A stretch of DNA of 64,000 nt from Flavobacterium sp. Root186 (lineage in GTDB: Bacteria; Bacteroidota; Bacteroidia; Flavobacteriales; Flavobacteriaceae). Location: NCBI RefSeq assembly GCF_001428525.1, contig NZ_LMHW01000016.1, positions 248,001 through 312,000 on the forward strand. The letters are read 5' to 3'. The position numbers and the translations under genes were made by a program. Within the stretch, counting starts at the first letter, position 1; each line of letters opens with the position of its first letter. This document shows positions 56,440-64,000 of the stretch, piece after piece. Under the pieces are notes generated by a model. The model had not been told where the DNA came from. It made no database searches and saw only the letters and a list, made by a program, of their open reading frames with translations.

Positions 56440-58926
56440 TTATTCTGTTGTGATTACGATTGTTGCGGGTTTTAATCCGTTTGCTTTTGCTGTTAATTCG
56501 AGTCTTCCTGTTTTATCTCCAGATTGTACAATTACCAAACATTTTCCAGCCAAAGCAGTATGTTTATTTCCTTTATACGATTCGTGACTTACTGGATCTC
56601 CGCTGCAAACGCCAACAATTTTTCCGTTTCCTTTTAGAGAGAAATTGATTTCGTTATTAGCATTCGGAACCAAAGTGCCTTTATCATCTAAAATATCAAC
56701 AGTCACAAAAGACAAATCATTTTTATCTGCTTTGATTGTACTTCTGTCTGCGGTTAGTTTTAGCTGCGATGGATTTCCTGCTGTTTTGATTTCTTTTTCT
56801 AAAACTGTTTTTCCGTTTTTACGAGAAACTGCTTTTAGTGTTCCGGCTTGAAAAGGAATTCTCCACATTACGTGTAAATCATCTCCTTTTTTACTTCTTT
56901 TTCCAACTGATTTTCCGTTTACGTAAAGTTCAACCTCATCGGCTTTATTGTAGTATGCCCAAACGTCAACAGTCTGTCCGGCTTTCCAATTCCAATGTGG
57001 GAAGATGTGAAGAACCGTTTTATCTGTCCATTCACTTTGGTACATATAATAAACGTCTTTCGGGAAACCGGCTAGATCGACAATTCCGAAATACGAACTG
57101 ATTGACGGCCATTCATAAGGTGTTGGTTCTCCGATATAATCAAAACCGGTCCAGATGTACATTCCAGAAAGGAAATCGTGTTTTTTAATGACTTTCCAGG
57201 TTGCTTCGTGCGTTGAACCCCAAGGCGCCTGAACCTGATCGTATGCAGAAACAGTGTTTCCGGGATTTCCTCCTGTAAATTTAAGATCCCATCTTACGGG
57301 CCATTTTTTTATGGTATCTGAAACAGTATCATAATAACCACGCGTTTGTAAACCTGAAGTTGTTTCTGTTGCAATGAAAGGTTTGTTTGGAAAATTCTTT
57401 TGATGATATTCATACGTTTGATGCGCATAATTATATCCGATAAGATCTAAAATACCAGATTTTGCAATGGCATTAAATTGAACATTCTTTTTTTCGAATT
57501 GTAATGTTACTGCATCAATATTCATATTTACCGGCGGATTCATAGCGGCGGTAATTGGCCGTGTTCCATCCGTTTTTCTTACTATTGCTGCCAATTCTTT
57601 GGCAATTTCAATACCAGTTTCATTCCATTGTTCCGGAATTTCGTTTCCTATACTCCATATAAAAATGCTTGGATGGTTTCGGTCGCGACGTAATTGATCA
57701 ACTAAATCTTTTCTGTGCCATTTGTCCCAGTCATTTGCATAATCGTATTTGGTTTTGTTTTGTTTCCACATGTCAAAAGCTTCATCCATTACAATGAAAC
57801 CCATTTTATCACATAAATCTAAAAGTTCCGGAGCTGGTGGATTATGAGAAGTTCTGATTCCGTTTACGCCCATTTCTTTCAGGATTTCTAACTGACGTTC
57901 GATTGCGCGTGTATTGATTGCAGAACCTAATGGGCCTAAATCATGATGCATGCAGACTCCTTTTATTTTTACTTGTTTTCCGTTTAAAATAAAGCCTTTG
58001 TTCAAATCAAATTTAAAATCTCTGATTCCGAAATTGGTTTTGTATTGATCTACGATTTTATCATCAACCAAAATTTCGGTAACTGCTGTATATAATTCCG
58101 GTTTTTCAACTGACCATAAAACTGGCGATTCAACTTCCGCTTGCGCAGTTAAAAATGTGCCGCTTTTTGGAGTAAGTGTTATATATTGGGTAACTGATGT
58201 TACTTCTGTATCTTCTTTATAAATAGTAGTTATTAATTTTACTTTTTTTGATTCTGAATGCTCGTTCTGAATTCGGTTTTCAATATTTACAGAAGCTTTT
58301 TCGGCAGTAACTTTTGGAGTTGTTACATAAGTTCCCCAATGTTCAACGTGTAATTTATCTGTAGTTTCTAACCAGACATTTCTAAAAATTCCTGATCCCG
58401 AATACCAGCGTGAGTTGGGTTGTTTTGAATTGTCAACCTTTACAATTATTTCGTTGGTTTTTTCTCCGAAATTTAAGTATTGTGAAAGTTCATATTGAAA
58501 GCCAATATATCCGTTTGGACGTTTTCCTAAATAATGTCCGTTTATCCAGACTTCACTGTTTTTATAAACGCCATCAAAGGTGATTGATATTTTTTTATTT
58601 ATATCTTCAGGTGAAATTTTAAATGTTTTTTTATACCATCCTAAACCTCCTGTTAATGATCCTCCCCCATATCCTGCTGGGCTTTTTTCATCAAATTTAC
58701 CTTCGATGCTCCAATCGTGAGGAAGATCTAAAGTTCTCCATTTGGTTGAAGTTCCAATTGTGTCTTTATCTATTATACTATCATTTAAAAGAAAACTCCA
58801 GTCCGCATTAAAAGAAATTTTTCGGTTTGCAAAAGCATCTTCTTTTTTACTGCAGGAACTTAATAAAAACATCGCAGAAAAAATCAGTAGCGAAAGTCTC
58901 ATTAGATATTTACATTTGGTTTTCAT
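56440..58926 (-). CDS. GH2 beta-galactosidase lipoprotein
   Basis: An 828-residue lipoprotein (lipobox L-L-S-S-C near residue 25). GH2 domains appear in order: sugar-binding jelly roll (about 35-200; L-P-H-D-W-S-I-E-G), immunoglobulin-like (200-310) and catalytic barrel. The acid/base is Glu429 in I-G-N-E-I-P and the nucleophile Glu521 in A-T-E-T-T-S-G; G-I-R-T-S-H-N-P-P is another family mark. Two further beta-sandwiches finish it. Removal of beta-1,2-linked galactose from xyloglucan side chains is the best-supported role given the neighbours; a beta-glucuronidase is less likely. Confidence 0.92.
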   Translation of the reverse strand: MKTKCKYLMRLSLLIFSAMFLLSSCSKKEDAFANRKISFNADWSFLLNDSIIDKDTIGTSTKWRTLDLPHDWSIEGKFDEKSPAGYGGGSLTGGLGWYKKTFKISPEDINKKISITFDGVYKNSEVWINGHYLGKRPNGYIGFQYELSQYLNFGEKTNEIIVKVDNSKQPNSRWYSGSGIFRNVWLETTDKLHVEHWGTYVTTPKVTAEKASVNIENRIQNEHSESKKVKLITTIYKEDTEVTSVTQYITLTPKSGTFLTAQAEVESPVLWSVEKPELYTAVTEILVDDKIVDQYKTNFGIRDFKFDLNKGFILNGKQVKIKGVCMHHDLGPLGSAINTRAIERQLEILKEMGVNGIRTSHNPPAPELLDLCDKMGFIVMDEAFDMWKQNKTKYDYANDWDKWHRKDLVDQLRRDRNHPSIFIWSIGNEIPEQWNETGIEIAKELAAIVRKTDGTRPITAAMNPPVNMNIDAVTLQFEKKNVQFNAIAKSGILDLIGYNYAHQTYEYHQKNFPNKPFIATETTSGLQTRGYYDTVSDTIKKWPVRWDLKFTGGNPGNTVSAYDQVQAPWGSTHEATWKVIKKHDFLSGMYIWTGFDYIGEPTPYEWPSISSYFGIVDLAGFPKDVYYMYQSEWTDKTVLHIFPHWNWKAGQTVDVWAYYNKADEVELYVNGKSVGKRSKKGDDLHVMWRIPFQAGTLKAVSRKNGKTVLEKEIKTAGNPSQLKLTADRSTIKADKNDLSFVTVDILDDKGTLVPNANNEINFSLKGNGKIVGVCSGDPVSHESYKGNKHTALAGKCLVIVQSGDKTGRLELTAKANGLKPATIVITTE

Positions 58927-58964
58927 AGATAGTAGTTTAATGGATTATAAAACAAATATAAACA

Positions 58965-58999
58965 TACCGATAGGCATCTGTATCGATCACCTACCGGTA
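58965..58999. repeat. Inverted repeat TACCGATAGG / CCTACCGGTA
   Basis: Ten-base arms with one mismatch at 58965-58974 and 58990-58999; the right arm belongs to a short palindrome CTACCGGTAG. On the minus strand it follows the SusE/F-like stop and T/A runs, so it could reduce read-through into the enzyme genes. Confidence 0.6.
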
Positions 59000-59017
59000 G
59001 TTTTTTTTTACAATGTA

Positions 59018-59878
59018 TTATGGTTTAGGCTTGTAGTGAAAAACGATTAAACAAACGCCTTCTCCAGTTCTGCTTTTATCTCTGATAACGGCTAAACGTA
59101 GTGATGTTGCTGATAATTCAACCACTTTTAAACTATACCAGTTGCTTACATCTCCATAGTAATCTCCTCCGTAAAGCATTTCAACTCCGCCGTTAAAAGT
59201 TAGTTTGTTGTTTGCAATATCGAAATTGTATGTTCCTGACTTTGTAGTTTGCTGTGCGCTTGCAAGTGCCGTTTGTGTTACACTTGTATTGTAACCTCCG
59301 TTTAGGTCAAAATGCATTTCACCCCAGTTTTTATTTGGCATTACCCAAGAGTTGCTTGCATAATCCGGAAACCAGTTCCAGTTGTCTCCAGATGCTGCAG
59401 GATAATCTAAACCTGCCCATCCTACAGGATCGATCATGTCTAATACCCAGTTTTTTCCGGTTACTCCATTTGTAAGCATATCCCATTTTGGATTGCTGAA
59501 ATATTCTTCATCGTTTTCAGTTACCGTAACCTCAACCGGAGCTGCATCTACAGAACCTCCTCTTGTAAAAGCGGTGTAATAAACGGTGTATTTCCCGGCA
59601 AAAGGCAATGCAATTTTATCACTGCTTTTGTTTGAATGTCCTAATTCGTTTCCGTTACTGTCAACATATTTCCAATATGGAATTATCGACGGATCAGGAT
59701 TTGTCAAAATTACTTCATTTGTGTTAGTAGGATTTTGTGTTACCGAAAACTTAAGCGTAGACGGCGTTAAAGTCACTGCCGGTAAACTGTCGCGGTCTTC
59801 TACAGGCTCGCATGAAAATAACATCGAACCAATAGTTACTGCCGCTAATACTATATATAATATACGTTTCATAATCAT
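59018..59878 (-). CDS. Surface glycan-binding lipoprotein (SusE/SusF position)
   Basis: A 286-residue lipoprotein (lipobox L-F-S-C near residue 23, followed by acidic residues, which fits surface exposure). It begins with a PKD/immunoglobulin-like domain (about 30-125, with I-P-Y-W-K-Y-V-D and G-K-Y-T-V-Y-Y-T-A) and continues with a beta-rich domain carrying aromatic clusters such as W-N-W-F-P-D and N-K-N-W-G-E-M-H-F. It stands directly after SusD, where surface glycan-binding proteins are usually encoded. The start may be ATG 59878 or 59872. No enzyme motif is visible. Confidence 0.85.
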   Translation of the reverse strand: MIMKRILYIVLAAVTIGSMLFSCEPVEDRDSLPAVTLTPSTLKFSVTQNPTNTNEVILTNPDPSIIPYWKYVDSNGNELGHSNKSSDKIALPFAGKYTVYYTAFTRGGSVDAAPVEVTVTENDEEYFSNPKWDMLTNGVTGKNWVLDMIDPVGWAGLDYPAASGDNWNWFPDYASNSWVMPNKNWGEMHFDLNGGYNTSVTQTALASAQQTTKSGTYNFDIANNKLTFNGGVEMLYGGDYYGDVSNWYSLKVVELSATSLRLAVIRDKSRTGEGVCLIVFHYKPKP

Positions 59879-59890
59879 TTTGTTTTAAAG

Positions 59891-61471
59891 TTAATTCCAA
59901 CCTGGATTTTGAGTAATAGTTCCATTTGAAAGTATTACCTGAGATTGTGGTAAAGGAAACCAGCCTTGCGTTTCTGTTCTGAAAGTCACATTAAACTGAG
60001 AATCTCCAGTGTTGTTATCAATCGCTTGTTTTGTTGCAGACATTCCTTGTCTTAGTAAATCGAAATAACGAAGTCCTTCCAAAGCTAATTCTAACTGACG
60101 CTCTTTCATGATGTTTGCTATGTTAGCCGTAACTCTGTTTGTTGTGTTTTTAAATGCACGATCACGAACTCTGTCTAAATCTGTCTGTGCCAAAGCCGGG
60201 TTTGATTCTAAATTCAATTCAGCAGCCATTAATAATACATCGGCAAAACGAATAATAGCGTAATCCTGATAGTTGTCAATTTGGAAATTTCCTCCATTTG
60301 CTTCTACCACACTTGTTCCTGCGGCATTGGTTATTGGACAATATTTTTTCCATGAATATCCTGTGTATTGACGCTGCTCTCTCGCTTGTGCATCAAAATT
60401 TAAATTTTCACCCACATAATCAATAAACGAAGCTGCTTTTCTGGTATCAGCCGCACTGTAGGCAGCAACCAGTTTTTGATTTACTGTTGCTCCCCCCCAT
60501 CCTGTTGCATATTTTCCTATTGCTCCTCCACGCGGTGCAATGTTTACCTGAAAACGGTTTCCTTCATGTAAATCCCAGTTTCCTTTTCCTGAACCGTTAA
60601 AACGAACTGCCCAAACCATTTCGGTATTGTCTTCTCCAACAAAATTTTCTAAAGAAGCCGCTAACCAGAGATTAGCAAAATCAGCCACTAAGCCGTGTCC
60701 ACTGTTATTTACAACATCATTGATATAAGTTACAGCCTGAGCTTTTGTTACTACACCAGCTAAATCTGTTTTGTTGTAAACTCCGGTGTAGAATAAAAAT
60801 GTTCTGGCCAAATACGCTTCGGCTGCCCATTTTGTGATACGTCCGAAATTAGCATTTCCGTTTTGTGAATAATTTTCAGGTCCTAAATTGTCTGCTGCAA
60901 ATTTTAAATCACCTGCAATTAAGGCATATGTAACTTCAGGAGATTGTCTTGGTAATTCAAACTCACTTGTTGTTACGGTATGATCTAGCGGAATAATGTC
61001 TCCAAACATTTTAGCTGCTGTAAAATGAAAGTGTGCTCTTAAAAAACGTGCTTCGGCTTCGTAACGAGTTTTCAAAGCGGTGTCTGATCCCCACTCTACT
61101 TTATCCAGATTTTCTAATAAAATGTTGGCTCTGTAAATTCCTAAATAAGCATTTGCCCAAATATCTTTGTTCATGTCTTTATCAGACACATATAAAAAGC
61201 GATCCCATTCAATATCGGCCTGACCATCGGCAATTCCGTAACCTCCAAAACAATCGTCAGAAGCCTGTTCACTCACTAATAAAGGTCCGCCGTAAGCTTC
61301 ACGTTGTAATACATCATAAACTGCAACCAATCCTTCAAAAGCATCTGAAGGTGTTTTATAAAAATTCTCGGTTACTTTATCTGTGTATGGCTCATTTTCC
61401 AAAAAATCCTCCGAACAAGAACCTAAAATAAATAGGCTTGAAAGAGCAAATAGTTTTATATATAGTTTCAT
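59891..61471 (-). CDS. susD: SusD-family nutrient-binding lipoprotein
   Basis: A 526-residue SusD/RagB protein. Lipobox L-G-S-C (Cys19) is followed by S-E-D-F-L-E-N-E-P, the usual SusD start. The tetratricopeptide-like helices (E-A-R-F-L-R-A-H-F-H-F) and the C-terminal R-Q-L-E-L-A-L-E-G-L-R-Y-F-D-L-L-R-Q-G and W-F-P-L-P-Q-S-Q marks are clear. It sits on SusC as a lid that binds oligosaccharide at the cell surface. It is 12 bases from SusC and 12 bases from the glycan-binding lipoprotein gene. Confidence 0.96.
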   Translation of the reverse strand: MKLYIKLFALSSLFILGSCSEDFLENEPYTDKVTENFYKTPSDAFEGLVAVYDVLQREAYGGPLLVSEQASDDCFGGYGIADGQADIEWDRFLYVSDKDMNKDIWANAYLGIYRANILLENLDKVEWGSDTALKTRYEAEARFLRAHFHFTAAKMFGDIIPLDHTVTTSEFELPRQSPEVTYALIAGDLKFAADNLGPENYSQNGNANFGRITKWAAEAYLARTFLFYTGVYNKTDLAGVVTKAQAVTYINDVVNNSGHGLVADFANLWLAASLENFVGEDNTEMVWAVRFNGSGKGNWDLHEGNRFQVNIAPRGGAIGKYATGWGGATVNQKLVAAYSAADTRKAASFIDYVGENLNFDAQAREQRQYTGYSWKKYCPITNAAGTSVVEANGGNFQIDNYQDYAIIRFADVLLMAAELNLESNPALAQTDLDRVRDRAFKNTTNRVTANIANIMKERQLELALEGLRYFDLLRQGMSATKQAIDNNTGDSQFNVTFRTETQGWFPLPQSQVILSNGTITQNPGWN

Positions 61472-61483
61472 TGTTTTTATAAT

Positions 61484-64000
61484 TTAAAAGTTAACATTTA
61501 GACCCATCATGTATGTACGAGGCTGTGGGTAATATCCAACATCAATTCCTTTAGCCCAGGATTGGTTTACGTTTCCAAAACCAATTTCCGGATCCATTCC
61601 CTGATATTTTGTGAATGTGTAAATGTTATTTCCGGCAACATATAATCTGAATTTAGTGAAGAAACTAAGTTTGTTTGTCAGCTTTGTTAAGTCACATCCA
61701 ATTGTAGCATTTTTAATTCTGAAGAAATCAGAATCCTGAATATACAAATCAGAGAATTTAGTATAGTTTCCGTTAGCGTCAGTTCCGTAAGTAACTCTCG
61801 GAGTTCTGTTTGAAGATCCTTCCGTTGTCCATCTGTTTAAAATATCAGTCGTATTGTTTGTGTAAGCACGAGTATAATCATGAACACCAAAAACGTTTTG
61901 TCCTCCGGCAATTCCGTACGTATTAATAGAGAAATCAAAAGCCTTGTAGGAAACTTCAAGATTTACACCATAATTAATATCCGGATTTGGATTTCCAACT
62001 TCTGTTTTATCATTGGCATCAATTTTTCCATCATTATTCAAATCCACAAAACGAACATCTCCCGGCTGTGCATTTGGCTGAACACCTGCTGCAACTTCTG
62101 CCGCATTTTGAAAAATTCCGTCGGTTTTTAATCCATAGAAATAACCCATTGGTTTTCCAACCTCAACACGGTTCATCTCGTCTAAACCTTGAAACAATAC
62201 ATTCGTTTCTCCGTGAATAATTCCTTCGTTGTTGGCAATTCTAAGTACTTTGTTTTGATTGCGCGAAAGGTTTGCATTAATACCAAAATTCCAGTCTTTT
62301 CCAATATGCGTTCTGTATCCTAAACCAATTTCAAAACCTTTATTGCTAACATCTCCACCATTAATATAAGGTGCAGTTGCTCCTGCATAAGTTGGAATCG
62401 AAGCCAGAACTAACCAGTCTTTTGTTTTTTTATCGTAATAATCGAATGTTAAAGTGAAGTTGTTAAACAATACCGCATCAAAACCTAAGTCTAACTGCTC
62501 TGAAGTTTCCCATTTTAAATCACGGTTTGACAATTGATCAGGGCTTGAACCCACTAATAAGGTTTCGTCGCCAGTACCAAAATGATATGTTTTATCTGTA
62601 GAATTTACTGTTGACATATAGGCAAAACGTCTTGCAAACTGGTCGTTACCATTTTGTCCCCAGCTTCCTCTAAATTTTAAAGTATTTAAACCGTTTTTTT
62701 CTGCGAATAAAAATGACATGAAATTTTCTTTGTCAACATTCCAACCTGCAGAAAATGATGGGAAAACAGCATATTTATTATTTGGTCCAAATTCTGAAGA
62801 TCCGTCACGACGAACTGTTGCAGAGAATAAATATTTATTATTATAATCGTATAACAAACGTCCGAAGTAAGATTGAATCGCATAATCTTTACGATTTCCT
62901 TTTACCACATTTGATGTTGGATCTTTGGCATTGTCCAGATAAGCATGTGCGAAATCATCAAAAATTAAATTTCTTCCCTGCCCTTCCATGTAATCAGAAG
63001 TATTCTTTTTTGCCGATGTTCCTACTAAAACATCAAAATTGTGAGCGTTTGCAATTGTGATTTTATACTGTAACGTATTTTCAAAAATCCATCCTGAACT
63101 TTTCGTAGCACTTTGAGTAACGCTTGAAACGGTGTTATTATCATTTGAAGAAAGAGAATAAACAGGTCTGAAAGAACGGAAATTACTATCCGTCATATCA
63201 ACACCAAAACTGGTTCTGAATGTAAAATCTTTTAAGAATTTTAATTCTGCGAAAATATTCCCAACGTAACGATTGTTTTTAGTCTGATTGAAGTTATTGT
63301 AGTATAAAGACCCAACCGGGTTGCTGATATCTGCCGAAATAACAGAATGTGCAAAATCCCCGTTTGCATCATAAGCCGCATCAATTGGCGCTGCGTTTAA
63401 GAAACTCCTGATACCGTTGCTGTAAATTCCGTCATCGGCAATTCCGCTGCTTTTTACATTTGCAAAAGTGAAGTTTTCTCCAATTTTCAAATGATTTTCA
63501 ATGACTTCTGAAGTCGAGTTTACACTAAAAGTAATACGGTCATATTGCGATTGATTGGCTACTCCGCCAATCATTCCTTCTTGTCCGTAGTAAGATAACC
63601 CGGTTGCGATAGTTGATTTTTTATCTCCGCCCGTAATTAAGAGTGAATGGTTTTGTTTGATTGCTCCTTCATTGAATAAATCATCCTGCCAGTCGTGATT
63701 AGGAAATGCAGCAATTTGAGCCTGAGTGTACAATGGCGCATAACCTGAATTTACACGTGCTTCGTTTGCAATTGTTGTGTATTCCTGTGTATTCATTAAA
63801 TCCAGTTTTTTGGCAACCTGTTGAAAACCGGTATAAGAATTAAGGGAAACATTCATTTTTCCGTCTTTTCCTTTTTTAGTTGTCACCAAAATAACTCCGT
63901 TTGCTGCTCTTGCACCGTAAATAGATGCCGCCGAAGCATCTTTAAGTACATCGACCCTTTCAATAACTGACGGATCAAGATATCCAATTCCGTTATCAAC
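61484..64000 (-). CDS. susC: SusC-family TonB-dependent transporter (5' end outside window)
   Basis: The frame is open to the window edge, so the signal peptide, carboxypeptidase-like domain and TonB box lie outside. The visible 839 codons start inside the plug: I-E-R-V-D-V-L-K-D-A-S-A-A-S-I-Y-G-A-R-A is followed by A-N-G-V-I-L-V-T-T-K-K-G, the classic SusC motif. The barrel ends in N-V-N-F as usual. It imports oligosaccharides through the outer membrane with SusD. A shorter start at 63889 is only a GTG inside the motif and is not real. Confidence 0.97.
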   Translation of the reverse strand, partial: VDNGIGYLDPSVIERVDVLKDASAASIYGARAANGVILVTTKKGKDGKMNVSLNSYTGFQQVAKKLDLMNTQEYTTIANEARVNSGYAPLYTQAQIAAFPNHDWQDDLFNEGAIKQNHSLLITGGDKKSTIATGLSYYGQEGMIGGVANQSQYDRITFSVNSTSEVIENHLKIGENFTFANVKSSGIADDGIYSNGIRSFLNAAPIDAAYDANGDFAHSVISADISNPVGSLYYNNFNQTKNNRYVGNIFAELKFLKDFTFRTSFGVDMTDSNFRSFRPVYSLSSNDNNTVSSVTQSATKSSGWIFENTLQYKITIANAHNFDVLVGTSAKKNTSDYMEGQGRNLIFDDFAHAYLDNAKDPTSNVVKGNRKDYAIQSYFGRLLYDYNNKYLFSATVRRDGSSEFGPNNKYAVFPSFSAGWNVDKENFMSFLFAEKNGLNTLKFRGSWGQNGNDQFARRFAYMSTVNSTDKTYHFGTGDETLLVGSSPDQLSNRDLKWETSEQLDLGFDAVLFNNFTLTFDYYDKKTKDWLVLASIPTYAGATAPYINGGDVSNKGFEIGLGYRTHIGKDWNFGINANLSRNQNKVLRIANNEGIIHGETNVLFQGLDEMNRVEVGKPMGYFYGLKTDGIFQNAAEVAAGVQPNAQPGDVRFVDLNNDGKIDANDKTEVGNPNPDINYGVNLEVSYKAFDFSINTYGIAGGQNVFGVHDYTRAYTNNTTDILNRWTTEGSSNRTPRVTYGTDANGNYTKFSDLYIQDSDFFRIKNATIGCDLTKLTNKLSFFTKFRLYVAGNNIYTFTKYQGMDPEIGFGNVNQSWAKGIDVGYYPQPRTYMMGLNVNF

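Noticed and set aside
61484..63889. GTG at 63889 as the start of the SusC gene
   Set aside because: The frame continues upstream to the window edge with the SusC plug motif, so the gene is merely truncated by the window.
39142..64000. Many plus-strand open frames of 60-130 codons inside the polysaccharide locus
   Set aside because: They are antisense to long, motif-rich enzyme genes, have no family motifs and are rich in Leu, Phe and Ser, as expected from the reverse of such genes.
1..64000. tRNA, rRNA, insertion sequences or an origin of replication
   Set aside because: No cloverleaf-like sequence, rRNA segment, transposase or DnaA-box cluster was recognised on either strand; a covariance-model search would be needed to exclude divergent small RNAs.

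Overview
The window looks like a chromosomal segment of a Flavobacterium (Bacteroidetes), close in style to soil or plant-associated species such as F. johnsoniae. The evidence is AT-rich DNA, promoters of the TTG / TAnnTTTG type, SusC/SusD pairs, lipoprotein signal peptides with acidic residues after the Cys, and many intergenic inverted repeats. No rRNA, tRNA, CRISPR array, transposase or phage structural gene was recognised.

Region 1 (1-22.5 kb) is mostly housekeeping: the 3' end of uvrC, a patatin/BamA-like outer-membrane lipase, tyrosine and tryptophan catabolism (hmgA, hppD, kynA), an M23 peptidase lipoprotein, a small stress-type regulatory patch (HxlR/DoxX and AraC/SDR/lipocalin-like), pgi, a TonB-dependent receptor, rlpA, dinB-like, arsC-like, yicC, gmk and nadD. 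A four-helix-bundle (S23/Avd-like) gene sits between gmk and nadD.

Region 2 (22.8-30.8 kb) is the most unusual part. Ten genes on the minus strand all concern NAD+ or ADP-ribose: an NrtR regulator, a short PRPP-synthetase-like enzyme, a PARG-type glycohydrolase, a NADAR/YbiA protein, a macrodomain, a DUF4291 protein, a Tpt1/KptA RNA 2'-phosphotransferase, a PPP-type phosphatase, a DraG-like ADP-ribosylglycohydrolase and a Nampt. Several genes overlap by 1-8 bases. A promoter for the prs-like gene is bracketed by two copies of a TTTGCGT-N7-ACGCAAA operator, the nearer one overlapping the -7 element. I infer a module that strips ADP-ribose from macromolecules and rebuilds NAD+ from nicotinamide, possibly from ADP-ribose itself in the manner of the phage NARP1 pathway.

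Region 3 (30.9-38.8 kb) holds a PKD-domain lipoprotein, a LysR / DJ-1-like / YqhD-like alcohol dehydrogenase group, gpsA, pheS, cvpA and two unassigned conserved genes.

Region 4 (39.1 kb to the end) is a polysaccharide utilisation locus, all on the minus strand: SusC (5' end outside the window), SusD, a surface glycan-binding lipoprotein, GH2, GH31, GH97, GH3, GH39, GH3, BACON-GH5, a sialate-O-acetylesterase-type esterase and GH95. The combination fits acetylated, galactosylated and fucosylated xyloglucan.

Across all regions the gaps contain two kinds of repeats: REP-like palindromes (some shared between loci) and 'word hairpins', in which a short word is repeated in one arm and reverse-complemented in the other, with a different word at each locus. 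One pair of arms encloses the four-helix-bundle gene.
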